Shown: positions 17,411 to 27,583 of the stretch, in pieces
Layout: every line of letters starts with the position of its first letter
How positions within the stretch are numbered: the stretch's first letter is position 1
Assembly: GCA_026982695.1 (NCBI GenBank)
Contig: JALSGS010000014.1
Span: 1 to 64,000 of the forward strand
From: Saprospiraceae bacterium
GTDB lineage: Bacteria; Bacteroidota; Bacteroidia; Chitinophagales; Saprospiraceae
Reading direction: 5' to 3'
Length of the DNA: 64,000 bases
Program-made: the position numbers and the translations under genes
The notes under the pieces: generated by a model
What the model was told of the DNA's origin: nothing
Database searches by the model: none
Seen by the model: only the letters and a program-made list of their open reading frames with translations

Positions 17411-18292
17411 TACTCAAGTAAGACATTAACCATTTGGGTTTGGCAGCAGAGAAGTGCCGGGAAATAGGGATTAGTGAGGTAATTGATACTTATTGTTGGT
17501 CCAGATCAGATTGTGAGTACTGGCAAGGCTATGGAAGCCATGATTTAGTGCCCTGAGTGTTTATGAGCGAGAAACCCAAACCCTGCAAAGACGTCTGGAC
17601 AAAGAAGCTGCTCTGGCTCAACAAAGCCTCAAAAAATTAAAACGGCAATCATATCATTGCAAAGAAGATGCGCAGGCGGCTGCCCGGCAATGGCAGCAAC
17701 AATGGAAATGGCATCAGATAGAGACTGTCTACATCAAAAAAGAACAAAAAATACAAGCAAGTCGGTCGTCCCAAAACTTCCGACTCGGCAGATATTTACT
17801 ATACCATTGATGCCCAACTTCAGGTAGATCAGGCCCATTGGAAAAGACAGCTCTTTGAACGCAGTCTGTTCATTTTAGCGACCAACGAGGCCATTGACAG
17901 CATAAATCGGGAAGAGGAGCTGCTTTTGACTTATGAGAAACAACATAGCGTCGAACGAGGATTCCGCTTTATTAAAGACCCTAATATCGTGGCGTCTTTT
18001 TTATGTACAAAAGCCTGAAAGGGTGGCCGCACTATTATTTGTTATGGCCGCTTGTCTATTGGTTTATGGCGCCTTGGAATATCGCATCCGACAATCCCTG
18101 AAAAAAGAAGACAAATCCGTACCGGATCAAAAAGGCAAACCTACCCAAAACCCTACTGCCCGATGGGTTTTCCAGCTTTTTGTAGGCATTCATGTGCTAA
18201 CTGTGCCAGATGGAGAAAAGCTAATCCTAAATTTAAAAAAAGAACACCGAGATATCCTCTCCCTCCTCTCTTATTGGAATTTTTATTCGTAA
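17411..18292 (+). pseudogene. Decayed IS1634-family transposase
   Basis: Three pieces of one transposase can be read. NHLGLAAEKCREIGISEVID from 17428 resembles the DUF4277 N-terminus. SVYERETQTLQRRLDKEAAL... runs from about 17557 into GRPKTSDSADIYYTIDAQ and FILATNEAIDSIN..., then TYEKQHSVERGFRFIKDP. After a frame change near 17990 comes YVQKPERVAALLFVMAACLL ... GKPTQNPTARWVFQLFVGIHV to TAA at 18290-18292. There are at least two frameshifts, a stop at about 17552 and a large deletion of the central catalytic region, so it is inactive. The word TACTCAAGT at 17411-17419 matches the tip of the MITE-like element at 9142. The right end is not evident. Confidence 0.78.
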
Positions 18293-18459
18293 TTTTTACA
18301 AAATTGGCTGCGGAAGGTGCGGATAAGGCTATTCCCTTTCAACCACCTAACTTCAAAGCCTCTCGGTTACTCAGAGTCGGGTAGGCTTACATCCAGGTGC
18401 AAGTGGATGAAGATACGCTACTTGGTGAAGCCCACATAATTATTTTAAATAGGGCATGC

Positions 18460-21135
18460 TCACGAACCTTGCTCTGTAGTTGGGGTAGTATGCTGTTGGG
18501 CAGGCGATGTCGTAGGGGTTTTGCAGCCAAAAGAGAGTGATTCTTGTGTGGCATCGGCATCGATGACCACAGTATCACCACTGACGAACTTGCCGGCGAT
18601 AAGTGCCCGCGATAACTCGTTGACCACAGCTTTTTGTATCACCCGTTTGATGGGGCGTGCACCAAACTGGGGATCGTAGCCCCATTCAGACAGGAGACTC
18701 ATGGCTGTGGGGGTCACTTCCAGACCGATGCCTTTTTGGGCCAACATGCGATGCACTTTGCGTAGCTGTAGCGAAAGTATTTGCTCGATCTGTTCGGGTG
18801 TCAGCGGCAAAAACATGATTTTTTCATCGATGCGATTGAGAAACTCGGGACGCAACTGCTGTATCAATAGCTCGAAGACTTCTTCACGGGTGGCCTCCAA
18901 AATTTCTTCTCGCCGCTCTGGCCCTACTACTTCGAGGTCTTCAAAGTTTTCCAAGATGATGTCGGAACCCATGTTAGAAGTCATGATGATGATTGTATTG
19001 CGAAAGTTGACCACTCTTCCTTTGTTGTCGGTCAGTCGGCCGTCGTCGAGCACTTGTAGCAAGATGTTAAAAGTATCGGGATGCGCCTTTTCAATTTCGT
19101 CGAGCAGGACAATACTATAGGGCCTGCGGCGCACTGCTTCGGTCAGTTGTCCACCTTCTTCATAACCCACATATCCTGGTGGTGCTCCTACCAGTCGCGA
19201 TACGGCGTGTTTTTCCTGGTATTCACTCATGTCGATGCGCGTAATGGCGCGCTCGTCGTCGAACAGCACTTCGGCTAGTGCTTTGGCCAATTCGGTTTTT
19301 CCCACACCTGTAGGTCCTAAGAAGATAAAAGACCCAATGGGCTTATTGGCATCGTGCATACCTGCGCGGCTACGCCGCACGGCATCGGCTACGGCCTGCA
19401 CCGCCTCGTCTTGTCCAATGATGCGCTCATGGAGCTGGGTTTCAAGGTGCAAGAGCTTGTCGCGTTCACTTTGCAACATTTTGCTGACGGGGATACCTGT
19501 CCAACGGCTGACCACTTCGGCTACATCTTCCGCCGTCACCTGATCATTGGCAAATCGCTGCGACTCGGGCAGGGCGGACAAAGCTGCTTCTACGCTTTCT
19601 AGCTGGTGGTGTAGCTCTTGCAATTCTCCATATCGAATACGCGCCACTTTTTCATAGTCGCTTTGGCGCTCTGCGCGTTCGGCTTCCCGCAAGCACTGGT
19701 CGATACGCTGGCGCAGTTGCAAGGCCTCTTGCACCAAAGCCTTTTCGTTTTCCCAAGCTGCACGTACCGATTCGAGCTGGTCGCGCACGTTGGCAATGAG
19801 GGCTTCCACCTGTTCGAGTGGTGTAAGTTGATTGCGTTCGCGTTTCAGTGCCTCGCGCTCGATCTCGAGCTGGCGCAAGCGGCGATCCAACTGATCGACC
19901 TCTTCAGGCACACTGTCCAGTTCCATGCGCAATTTAGCAGCAGCCTCATCAATCAAGTCGATAGCTTTGTCGGGCAAGAAGCGATCGGAGATGTAGCGAT
20001 GGGAAAGCTCTGCGGCAGCTATTAGGGCTTCATCGGCAATTTCGATCTGATGGAATACCTCGTATTTGTCTTGCAAACCGCGCAAGATGGAAATGGTCTC
20101 TGCCACACTGGGCTCGTCGATACGCACTACTTGAAAGCGCCGCACGAGGGCTTTGTCTTTCTCAAAATATTTTTGATATTCGTCCAAGGTAGTGGCGCCA
20201 ATGGCATGTAGCTCTCCGCGTGCCAAGGCAGGCTTGAGAATGTTGGCCGCATCGACCCCGCCTTGCCCGCCACCTGCACCGATCAGCGCGTGTATTTCGT
20301 CTATGAAGAGGATAACCTCGCCATTGCTGGCCACGACTTCTTTGATCACTGCTTTGAGGCGCTCTTCGAACTCGCCCTTGTACTTGGCACCAGCTACCAG
20401 GCTGGCAATGTCCAGCGTCCAGATCTGCTTTTGTTGCAAGTTGAGCGGCACATCTTTGCGCACGATGCGCCAGGCAATTCCTTCTACTATGGCTGTCTTG
20501 CCTACGCCGGGTTCACCTACCAATATGGGGTTGTTTTTGCGGCGGCGCGACAGAATGTGCAACACTCTACGTATCTCTTCGTCGCGCCCTATGATGGGAT
20601 CGAGCTGCCCCATCTCTGCCCGTGCCGTCAAATTGATGCCGAACCGCTCCAAAGCGTGGTACTGAACTTCTGCATGGGTGTCTTGCACGGGCTGGCCCTT
20701 GCGCAACTGCAGTATGGCTGCCTTAACTTTCTCGGGTGTGGCACCTGCTTCTTGCAGCATACGTGCCGCGCTATCCTTCCCGCCAAGGATGCCCAACAAT
20801 ATCAGCTCAATAGAGATGTACTTGTCGCCAAACTGGTCGAGCATCTTCTTGGCTCGGGCTAAGGCATCATTGGCATGGCGCGTAAGAAACTGCTTTTGCA
20901 CGCCCTGTACCTTTGGATAACGCACCACAGCCGCTTTTAGCCGAACACGCAATGCCTCAGACGCCACCCCCGCACGCTGAAACAAAAAAGTAGTGAGATG
21001 CGTATCTGTATCCATCATACCCAACAGGAGATGTACTGTATCTACCTGTTGTTGTTGATGGCTCTTGGCAATCTGTTGCGCTTTCAGAATAGCATCCTGT
21101 GCCTTGAGTGTAAAGTGATCATAAGTCATGGCCAT
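18460..21135 (-). CDS. clpB: ATP-dependent disaggregase ClpB
   Basis: The protein has 891 residues from MAMTYDHFTLKAQ; the second ATG at 21129 is equally likely. Two Clp-N repeats (1-145) precede AAA1 with Walker A GEPGVGKTA (Lys213), then a long ClpB middle coiled coil (LDRRLRQLEIEREALKRERNQL onward) and AAA2 with GPTGVGKTELAK and the D2 C-terminal domain (QFGARPIKRVIQ). The middle domain separates ClpB from ClpA/ClpC. With DnaK it solubilises aggregated proteins in the cytosol. A low-complexity Gln/Thr tail (PAQQHTTPTTEQGS) ends it. It stands alone, with decayed IS sequence downstream. Confidence 0.97.
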   Translation of the reverse strand: MAMTYDHFTLKAQDAILKAQQIAKSHQQQQVDTVHLLLGMMDTDTHLTTFLFQRAGVASEALRVRLKAAVVRYPKVQGVQKQFLTRHANDALARAKKMLDQFGDKYISIELILLGILGGKDSAARMLQEAGATPEKVKAAILQLRKGQPVQDTHAEVQYHALERFGINLTARAEMGQLDPIIGRDEEIRRVLHILSRRRKNNPILVGEPGVGKTAIVEGIAWRIVRKDVPLNLQQKQIWTLDIASLVAGAKYKGEFEERLKAVIKEVVASNGEVILFIDEIHALIGAGGGQGGVDAANILKPALARGELHAIGATTLDEYQKYFEKDKALVRRFQVVRIDEPSVAETISILRGLQDKYEVFHQIEIADEALIAAAELSHRYISDRFLPDKAIDLIDEAAAKLRMELDSVPEEVDQLDRRLRQLEIEREALKRERNQLTPLEQVEALIANVRDQLESVRAAWENEKALVQEALQLRQRIDQCLREAERAERQSDYEKVARIRYGELQELHHQLESVEAALSALPESQRFANDQVTAEDVAEVVSRWTGIPVSKMLQSERDKLLHLETQLHERIIGQDEAVQAVADAVRRSRAGMHDANKPIGSFIFLGPTGVGKTELAKALAEVLFDDERAITRIDMSEYQEKHAVSRLVGAPPGYVGYEEGGQLTEAVRRRPYSIVLLDEIEKAHPDTFNILLQVLDDGRLTDNKGRVVNFRNTIIIMTSNMGSDIILENFEDLEVVGPERREEILEATREEVFELLIQQLRPEFLNRIDEKIMFLPLTPEQIEQILSLQLRKVHRMLAQKGIGLEVTPTAMSLLSEWGYDPQFGARPIKRVIQKAVVNELSRALIAGKFVSGDTVVIDADATQESLSFGCKTPTTSPAQQHTTPTTEQGS

Positions 21136-21310
21136 GGGTCATAGGTTTCAAATGATGCAAAGCACAATGATAGCGACTTTTCTACCTAGCTCGAGCGCAG
21201 TCCCATCAAGCAGCAAGATCGCTTGGCCTTTGCCAAAATAGCGAAATAACCGACGATCACATGATACCAATAGACAACAAGCGAACAATCCGCTATACCT
21301 AACCTATCAT

Positions 21311-21353
21311 GCAAAAAAGAAAGCCGCGGCTGCCTTCACTGAACCGCGACTTT
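21311..21353 (-). terminator. Rho-independent terminator (minus strand)
   Basis: AAAGCCGCGG (21320-21329) pairs with CCGCGACTTT (21344-21353). Read on the minus strand the stem is followed by CTTTTTTGC. It would stop transcripts coming from the M16 genes before clpB. Confidence 0.75.
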
Positions 21354-21526
21354 CGTGCTATAGAACCTTCACTTTTACTAGCCTAAACCAACTGCAAGCT
21401 CGAGGTTAACTTGGATATGTTCTGGTTTTTTGAAGATTTGTTAAAGCACCTGATCAAACTGAGGACTCATGTATGTTCATCCTTTATACGCGTGCAAGTA
21501 AAAACGGTCACACGGCTATTAAACAA

Positions 21527-21556
21527 ATGGGCCTTGCGAGATCTCGCAAGGCCCAT
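21527..21556 (-). terminator. 30-nt perfect palindrome after the M16 gene
   Basis: ATGGGCCTTGCGAGA and TCTCGCAAGGCCCAT are exact inverted copies with no loop base in between, starting 30 bp after the minus-strand stop at 21586. A U-tract is lacking. It is most simply a strong terminator or 3'-stabilising hairpin. Confidence 0.65.
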
Positions 21557-21585
21557 CGCTACATGCTATGTGCACCTCTATTCAA

Positions 21586-23676
21586 TCACTTGACCTTAAA
21601 AGTGTTACTGTCTACATCGGGATTAAGCTCAAATTTTTCCACTGTCATGACCATCGGCACGGGCATAACTCCAGAGAGCGTCCACTTAAATGGAAAATAA
21701 AAGCCTTCTACCGCTCGATAGTCATCCAAGTCAGTAGTAACGACTACCTGCTGACCACTTATCGGTTCTACTTCTCTCACCTTCAGTCCACTGTCTACAT
21801 CGTAGTAAGCCCTAACCGTCTGCCCATCGGGTAGTTTGACTCGCACTACATAGCAGCTCTTTCCATTGACACGTTCGATGCCGTCCAGCTCGAGTGCATA
21901 GTCTTGCTTCAACCACACTGCTTCTTTAAACGGATGCAATTTGCTGGGTTCTTTCAACATAGCAATCTCTTCTTCCTTCATGGGAATAACCTGCCCCATG
22001 GCTTTGGTCACGCCTTTTTCACCATCGAATATTTGCTCTTGCATCACATTGCCATTGACGGATACCTTGTTGGCATATCGTCCTTTGGTATCAATGATCT
22101 GCTCCATTTCCATAGACATATTGCCTTGGGCTGTCATCACGATGCGCACGACCTTGAGCTGATCCATACGTTGATCTGCACCAACAGCTTTGAGGAAACG
22201 GCTCAATACAGTAGCAGCATCCATATCGTCGGGTACGGATGCGCCTTCCACTACTGGATTGCCCCAAGCATCGTAATAGTGTACTTCTCCATCAGGCGCA
22301 AACGACACGAGTTTTTCCGCTACTTCATCTTTGTTGCCCACTACCAAGCGCCATGCACGATCGGGCAAGATGTACTTGCGGGCAGCGCGCTGCAAGGTTT
22401 GGGTAGTGACAGATTCCACCTGTTTCAGATAGTTTTTGTAGTAATCTTCTGGCAATTGATAGCGCGCAGTGTTGAGTGCAAAGCGGGCGATGGTCTGGGG
22501 CTGCTCCAAGCTGCGCGCAAAGCGCCCCATCGTCACACTCTTGACCAATTCGAGTTCTTCTTCGCTAATGGGCTCTTCTCTGATTCGCCGCAGCTCGTTG
22601 AGAAACTCGGTCATAGCACTGTCGGTCACTTCATTGCGCACACTTGCATAAGCCCGAAAGGACCCCACATAGCGGTCAGGGTGCAGAGAAGCACGCGCTC
22701 CGTAAGTATAGCCATGCCCTTCGCGCAAGTTCTGATTGAGCCGACTGCCAAAAAAGCCACCTAACAAGCTATTGGCCAACGAAGCAGCAATGGCATCGGG
22801 GTGCCCTGGCTGCAAATAAACCGGATGCGTAATGTTGATCACCGACTGCACGGCTCCATTGCGATGCACAAAGGCCACGCGCGCTTCTGGAAGCAGCTCA
22901 GGCGCAGGCACCTTTTGCTGAGGCACCGAACCTTTTTTCCATCCACTAAAATATTGCTTGGCAATCGCGCGCACTTCTTCGGGCGTGATGTCGCCCACCG
23001 CGATGAGATACGAAATATTGGGTTTGAAATAGGTTTCGTAATACTGGCGGCAATCGGCTACTGAGATGCGTTCTACTGTTTGTTGTGTAGTTAGCTCGCC
23101 ATAGGGATGGTTCTTGCCATATCGCAACACGCGCCCCACGTTGTCGGCAATGGCGTTGGGATCTTGCTCGGCTTGTATTAAACTGGAAATTGTTTGCTTT
23201 TTCAACTTTTCAAGCTGATCTTGCGGAAAGGTGGGATGAAACAATACATCTGCAATTATATCGAGCAATACGTCCTTGTGCTTGGTCAATGAAGAGGCAA
23301 ATATGCCCGTAGCTGAAGTGCTCAAGTGGGCGCCGATAAAGTCTACCACTTCATCAATTTCGGTCTTAGTGCGATTAGTCGTACCCATTTTCAACAACTG
23401 GCCTGCCAGCTCTGCCGTGCCAGCCTTGTCGCCTTCCACATGGGGCGGCACATCGACAAATACCTGGAAGGATACGCGCGGAATCTTGTGGTTCTCTACC
23501 ACGATCACGGTAAGCCCGTTATCGAGTTGGAACTGTTCGTAATCGCCCAGTTGAATGATGGGCGCTGGACCCGGCTTAGGCGGGTGCTTTCTGAAATCAT
23601 CATTTTGCGCCTGCAGGGCCGAGGCACCAAGGCCTAATAGAACGAGGGACAACAAGAAGGACAAGCTATTTTTCAT
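21586..23676 (-). CDS. M16 family peptidase-like protein, non-catalytic subunit type, with C-terminal lipoprotein-sorting-like domain
   Basis: The protein has 696 residues with signal peptide MKNSLSFLLSLVLLGLGASALQAQ. Two M16 halves cover about 45-460. Where active M16 enzymes have HxxEH it reads AGTAELAGQLL, so zinc binding is lost. GHGYTYGARAS and the R/Y loop of the C-terminal half are kept, as in the inactive partners of heterodimeric M16B pairs. Residues ~500-696 (MSMEMEQIIDTKGRYANKV ... YDVDSGLKVREVE ... FKWTLSGVMPV) resemble the LolA-fold domain attached to M16 proteins in Bacteroidota. The catalytic partner is the next gene upstream (23731-25053), 54 bp away. Periplasmic degradation of peptides is inferred. 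Confidence 0.88.
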   Translation of the reverse strand: MKNSLSFLLSLVLLGLGASALQAQNDDFRKHPPKPGPAPIIQLGDYEQFQLDNGLTVIVVENHKIPRVSFQVFVDVPPHVEGDKAGTAELAGQLLKMGTTNRTKTEIDEVVDFIGAHLSTSATGIFASSLTKHKDVLLDIIADVLFHPTFPQDQLEKLKKQTISSLIQAEQDPNAIADNVGRVLRYGKNHPYGELTTQQTVERISVADCRQYYETYFKPNISYLIAVGDITPEEVRAIAKQYFSGWKKGSVPQQKVPAPELLPEARVAFVHRNGAVQSVINITHPVYLQPGHPDAIAASLANSLLGGFFGSRLNQNLREGHGYTYGARASLHPDRYVGSFRAYASVRNEVTDSAMTEFLNELRRIREEPISEEELELVKSVTMGRFARSLEQPQTIARFALNTARYQLPEDYYKNYLKQVESVTTQTLQRAARKYILPDRAWRLVVGNKDEVAEKLVSFAPDGEVHYYDAWGNPVVEGASVPDDMDAATVLSRFLKAVGADQRMDQLKVVRIVMTAQGNMSMEMEQIIDTKGRYANKVSVNGNVMQEQIFDGEKGVTKAMGQVIPMKEEEIAMLKEPSKLHPFKEAVWLKQDYALELDGIERVNGKSCYVVRVKLPDGQTVRAYYDVDSGLKVREVEPISGQQVVVTTDLDDYRAVEGFYFPFKWTLSGVMPVPMVMTVEKFELNPDVDSNTFKVK

Positions 23677-23730
23677 GCCGATTATTTTTTGAAATAGATA
23701 AAATGAGGGAAAACACTCGGGCAGCTATGG

Positions 23731-25053
23731 TTACTGAGTGCCTTTCGGCAAATAGTACAAGACCACCCGATTGTGAGGCACGAAGTATTGCTGCGCCACG
23801 CGCCGGATGTCTTCAGGCGTTACTTTCATATAGCGCTCCAGCTCGGTATTGATGAGGTTGGTATCCCCAAAATAGGTATAGTAGTTGGCCAAGCTCTCTG
23901 CAATGCCTATCATCGTGGCATTGGCACTGACGAAATCGGCTTCTATCTGATTGCGCAGCTTTTGAAACTCGCGCTCACCGATGAGTTCTTCGCGCACACG
24001 TGCAAACTGAGCATCCATACATGCCTCCAGCTCGGCGGGGTCCACGCCCATATTACATATGCCAAAGGCAATGGCTACACCTGGATCTTCCATCGCAATG
24101 GGAAAATTACCTACAAACAAAGCCTTCTGCTGCTCGTCTACACACGACTTATACAGGCGCGAGCTCTCGCCTTCTGACAATAGCATGCTTAACATCCGCA
24201 CTGCATAGTAGTCAGGCGTACCTTGCGCCGGAGTGCGGTAAGTTTGAATAACTGCTGGCAACTGGATGTTGTCGTAGACCGTATCGCGTATTTCGCCTCC
24301 CAGTGGAGGTTCTACCACCTCGGGGCGTGGAATAGGCTTTGTACTGCGAGGAATACTACCGAAATATTTCTCTACCAGCTGCTTAGTAGCTTCGATATCG
24401 ATATCACCAGCAATAGACAGCACCGCATTATTAGGCACGTAGAAAGTCTCGTAAAACTCGACAAAATCTTCTTCCGAAGCGGCATCGAGGTGCTCCATCG
24501 AGCCAATGATGGGCCAACGATAGGGATGCACCTTAAAAGCGCGCTTCATGCTTTCCTCAAGTACAGAGCCATATGGCTGATTGTCCACGCGCTGGCGGCG
24601 CTCTTCTTTCACCACTTCGCGCTGCGTCTCAATACCTACTTTTTCTACTTTGGCGTGCAGCATGCGCTCAGACTCGAGCCAAAGGGCTGTAGCCAAATGA
24701 TTGGATGGCAAAATCTCATAGTAAAACGTGCGGTCCCAAGTGGTATTGGCATTATTGGTACCACCCGCCTTTTCGATATAGTCGTCAAATTCTCCGCGCT
24801 TGATGTTTTCCGATCCTTCAAACAGCAGGTGTTCGAAAAAATGCGCAAAGCCCGTGCGATCAGGGCGTTCGTTCTTTGATCCCACGTGATATAACACCGA
24901 CACCGCCACAATAGGCGTAGAATGATCTTCGTGCAAAATGACGTGCAAGCCGTTGGGCAGGTCGTACTCTACAAACTCGATCTTTCGACTTTGGCTTTGC
25001 CCTACAGCCACACTGGCAAGCCATAAGACGATGGTCAATAATTTCACTTTCAT
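23731..25053 (-). CDS. M16 family zinc metallopeptidase, catalytic subunit
   Basis: The protein has 440 residues. MKVKLLTIVLWLASVAVGQSQ at 25053 gives a signal peptide and is preferred over the in-frame upstream ATG. The inverted zinc motif is complete: His71, Glu74 and His75 in GFAHFFEHLLFEGS, with the distal glutamate in REVVKEERRQRV. It pairs with the non-catalytic M16 protein encoded just downstream, a common two-gene arrangement giving a heterodimeric periplasmic peptidase. A copy of the 12-mer TTTGCCGAAAGG forms its last codons (YYLPKGTQ). Confidence 0.93.
   Translation of the reverse strand: MKVKLLTIVLWLASVAVGQSQSRKIEFVEYDLPNGLHVILHEDHSTPIVAVSVLYHVGSKNERPDRTGFAHFFEHLLFEGSENIKRGEFDDYIEKAGGTNNANTTWDRTFYYEILPSNHLATALWLESERMLHAKVEKVGIETQREVVKEERRQRVDNQPYGSVLEESMKRAFKVHPYRWPIIGSMEHLDAASEEDFVEFYETFYVPNNAVLSIAGDIDIEATKQLVEKYFGSIPRSTKPIPRPEVVEPPLGGEIRDTVYDNIQLPAVIQTYRTPAQGTPDYYAVRMLSMLLSEGESSRLYKSCVDEQQKALFVGNFPIAMEDPGVAIAFGICNMGVDPAELEACMDAQFARVREELIGEREFQKLRNQIEADFVSANATMIGIAESLANYYTYFGDTNLINTELERYMKVTPEDIRRVAQQYFVPHNRVVLYYLPKGTQ
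23742..23753 (-). repeat. Recurrent 12-mer TTTGCCGAAAGG, copy 2
   Basis: Exact copy on the minus strand, 9 bp before the end of the stop codon of the M16 gene. Extended context is ATTTGCCGAAAGGCA. Confidence 0.8.
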
Positions 25054-25275
25054 TGTCCTATGCAATTTGGTGGAAAAATCAGTGGCGAAAATGAGTAACT
25101 TTTCCACTATTCAAATGCGATGATGGACCAATACCCCTTTTTTGTTAGACAAAAGACATGGCGCATACCACGCCACTTCATTCCACACAATGCTTTTATG
25201 TGCTACCTATACCTAACGCAATAAAAGTCGGGCTTGCTCTTTCTCCGTTGCCCTTTAGCGTGCTACCTTCGCGCC

Positions 25276-26754
25276 ATGCGCAAGAAATTACTCGAATTAG
25301 AACAGATTGCACGGCGTTTGGAGCCCACTGCCGAAGTGCGCCGTCAATGGAATGAAGCTACCCAGCGCTATGCTGATGCCTTTTTGAATCAAATCGATGA
25401 GGCCCCTGGCTATGAGTACGATCCCGACGAAGGGCAAGGCATCGAACAATGGTGGCCTCCACAGCAAGGCCACCCTATAGAGACCGTCCTTGATGCCTTG
25501 CATCGCCATGTCGATCACAACGGCATCAATCCAGCTTCAGGTGGACACTTGGGCTACATCCCCGGCGGTGGTGTCTTCCCCGCCGCATTGGGCGACTATC
25601 TCGCAGCAGTGACCAACCGCTATGCGGGTATTTACTTTGCCAATCCAGGTGCTGTACGCATGGAGCACATGATGCTGCGGTGGTTAAGTCAGGTGGTAGG
25701 CTATCCTCACAGCGCCCTGGGCAATCTCACTTCAGGAGGCTCCATAGCCAACCTCATCGGCATTGTCACAGCGCGCGATGCGCAAGGCATACGGAGCACG
25801 GAAGTGCCGCGCAGCGTCATTTATCTGAGCGAGCAAGTACACCATTCCGTACACAAAGCCATCCGCATTGCAGGGTTGGCCGAGGCGCCCGTCCGCTTCG
25901 TGCCCCTCGACAAGCACTACCGGCTCGATGCACAAGCATTGGCCCAAATGGTGCAGCACGATGAGGCTCAAGGCCTGCGCCCTTTTTTGGTCATTGCTTC
26001 GGCTGGCACCACCGACACCGGCGCAATAGACCCACTCGAAGCGATTGCCCGCATTGCACAGGCACACCACATGTGGTTTCACATAGACGCTGCCTATGGT
26101 GGGTTTTTCATACTGCTCGACGAGCTCAAAGCGCAATTTAAAGGAATAGCACAAAGCGATTCACTTGCCATCGACCCGCATAAAGGGCTATTTCTACCCT
26201 ATGGCATTGGTGCCGTACTGGTCAAAAACGGCCAGGCACTCATGAAAAGCCATTACTATCAGGCCAACTACATGCAAGACGCCTTGGCCAATGCCCATCA
26301 ACTCAGCCCTGCCGACCTCTCGCCCGAGCTCACCAAGCACTTTAGGGCATTGCGCCTCTGGCTCCCGCTACAACTTCTCGGACTCGAGCCCTTTATTGCG
26401 GCGCTAAAGGAAAAACGACTCTTGGCCCTGTACTTTCACCGCCAAGTGCAACAGCTGGGTTTCGAAGTAGGTCCTGAGCCCGACCTCTCCGTAGTCATCT
26501 ATCGCTATCGACCGCCCCGAGGCGATGCCAATGAATGGAACCGCCAGCTGGCCCAGCTCATCCAGCGCGACGGCCGCGTCTTTATCTCATCGACTACGAT
26601 CAATGGGCAAGTATGGCTGCGCCTGGCATGTCTTAGCTTTCGCACGCACCTCAATCATATCGACACACTACTCGACATGCTACAAAAAGGTGTACGCATA
26701 TTGACGGAGGAACGCACTGCACATGCCCCAACAAAAACCAAACACAGCTCATGA
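25276..26754 (+). CDS. Pyridoxal-phosphate-dependent amino acid decarboxylase (group II)
   Basis: The protein has 492 residues and starts at MRKKLLELEQIARR (25276). The fold-type I PLP domain has GNLTSGGSIANL, HHSVHKAIRIAG, SAGTTDTGAID, WFHIDAAYGG and the PLP lysine Lys303 in DSLAIDPHKGLFLPYG. The closest general family is aromatic-L-amino-acid / tyrosine decarboxylase. The amino acid substrate cannot be told from sequence. It overlaps the methyltransferase gene by ATGA (26751-26754), suggesting a three-gene operon running to 28570. Confidence 0.9.
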   Translation: MRKKLLELEQIARRLEPTAEVRRQWNEATQRYADAFLNQIDEAPGYEYDPDEGQGIEQWWPPQQGHPIETVLDALHRHVDHNGINPASGGHLGYIPGGGVFPAALGDYLAAVTNRYAGIYFANPGAVRMEHMMLRWLSQVVGYPHSALGNLTSGGSIANLIGIVTARDAQGIRSTEVPRSVIYLSEQVHHSVHKAIRIAGLAEAPVRFVPLDKHYRLDAQALAQMVQHDEAQGLRPFLVIASAGTTDTGAIDPLEAIARIAQAHHMWFHIDAAYGGFFILLDELKAQFKGIAQSDSLAIDPHKGLFLPYGIGAVLVKNGQALMKSHYYQANYMQDALANAHQLSPADLSPELTKHFRALRLWLPLQLLGLEPFIAALKEKRLLALYFHRQVQQLGFEVGPEPDLSVVIYRYRPPRGDANEWNRQLAQLIQRDGRVFISSTTINGQVWLRLACLSFRTHLNHIDTLLDMLQKGVRILTEERTAHAPTKTKHSS

Positions 26755-27578
26755 TTTTGCGAAAGCTGTACTATAAACTACCCGCCCAATGGCGCTTCAT
26801 TGCGCGCCGTTTGTGGTATGCCCCCGCCGATTTGTGGGATGCCATTAAGGGGCGCCGCGATCCGCTCACCCCACCACGCGGCTTGATCTACACGGGTAGA
26901 GGTGACTTTCGCAATTCAGGACGCAAGTTAGTACAGCGCTGCATCGAATGGGGGGGGCTCCAACCCCATCATCGCGTGCTCGACGTAGGCAGTGGCATAG
27001 GCAGGGCAGCTGTAGCGCTTACCGAGCTGCTTTCGCCCGAAGGGCGATACGAAGGGTTCGACCCTATCCTGATGGGCGTGCGATGGTGCCAAAAGCACAT
27101 TAGTAGCCGCTATCCCAACTTCCACTTTACACACATCCCCCTGGCCAATGACCTTTACCAGGCTAACGGCCAATCTGCCCATGAGCTGCGATTTCCATAT
27201 CCTGAAAATTATTTCGACTTTGCCATTGTCAATTCTGTATTTACCCATATGTTGCCCAAAGAGGTGTGCCACTACCTAAGCGAGTTAGCTCGCGTACTCA
27301 AACCTCAGGCCAAAGCATATGCTACCTTCTTTCTCTACGACGAATACGACAAGCGAATCTGTGGAATGCCTGGTTTTCGCTTTCCCCACGATCATGGCTA
27401 TTATCGCCTCATGGATGCGCAGGTACGCACGGCCAACGTAGCGTTCTCGCAAAGATGGCTCACCCAACAACTTACCACGGCTGGCTTCACCTGCACGCGC
27501 ACCTTTATGGGCAAGTGGAACGGCGGTCTAGGCCCTGACTTTCAAGATGTGCTTATTCTACAATGTACTACCTACTGA
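26751..27578 (+). CDS. Class I SAM-dependent methyltransferase
   Basis: The protein has 275 residues. The SAM-binding motif is VLDVGSGIGRAAVAL, with acidic motif II GFDPIL, motif IV FDFAIVNSVFTHM and LARVLKP. A basic N-terminal ~45 residues (RKLYYKLPAQWRFIARRLWYAP) precedes the catalytic fold. It overlaps the decarboxylase stop by 4 bp and is followed at 6 bp by a glycosyltransferase gene. The substrate is unknown; a link to surface glycan or lipid modification is only suggested by the neighbour. Confidence 0.87.
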   Translation: MILRKLYYKLPAQWRFIARRLWYAPADLWDAIKGRRDPLTPPRGLIYTGRGDFRNSGRKLVQRCIEWGGLQPHHRVLDVGSGIGRAAVALTELLSPEGRYEGFDPILMGVRWCQKHISSRYPNFHFTHIPLANDLYQANGQSAHELRFPYPENYFDFAIVNSVFTHMLPKEVCHYLSELARVLKPQAKAYATFFLYDEYDKRICGMPGFRFPHDHGYYRLMDAQVRTANVAFSQRWLTQQLTTAGFTCTRTFMGKWNGGLGPDFQDVLILQCTTY

Positions 27579-27583
27579 GAATC

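Larger units (their letters stand above)
21136..21585. other. 450-bp region between clpB and the M16 locus
   Basis: It contains no gene. It holds two hairpins annotated separately and the clpB promoter region near 21140-21300. No sigma-32-type or other heat-shock operator was recognised. Confidence 0.5.

Noticed and set aside
21586-23676. Second active M16 protease
   Set aside because: The HxxEH zinc motif is replaced by AGTAELAG, so it was called the non-catalytic partner.
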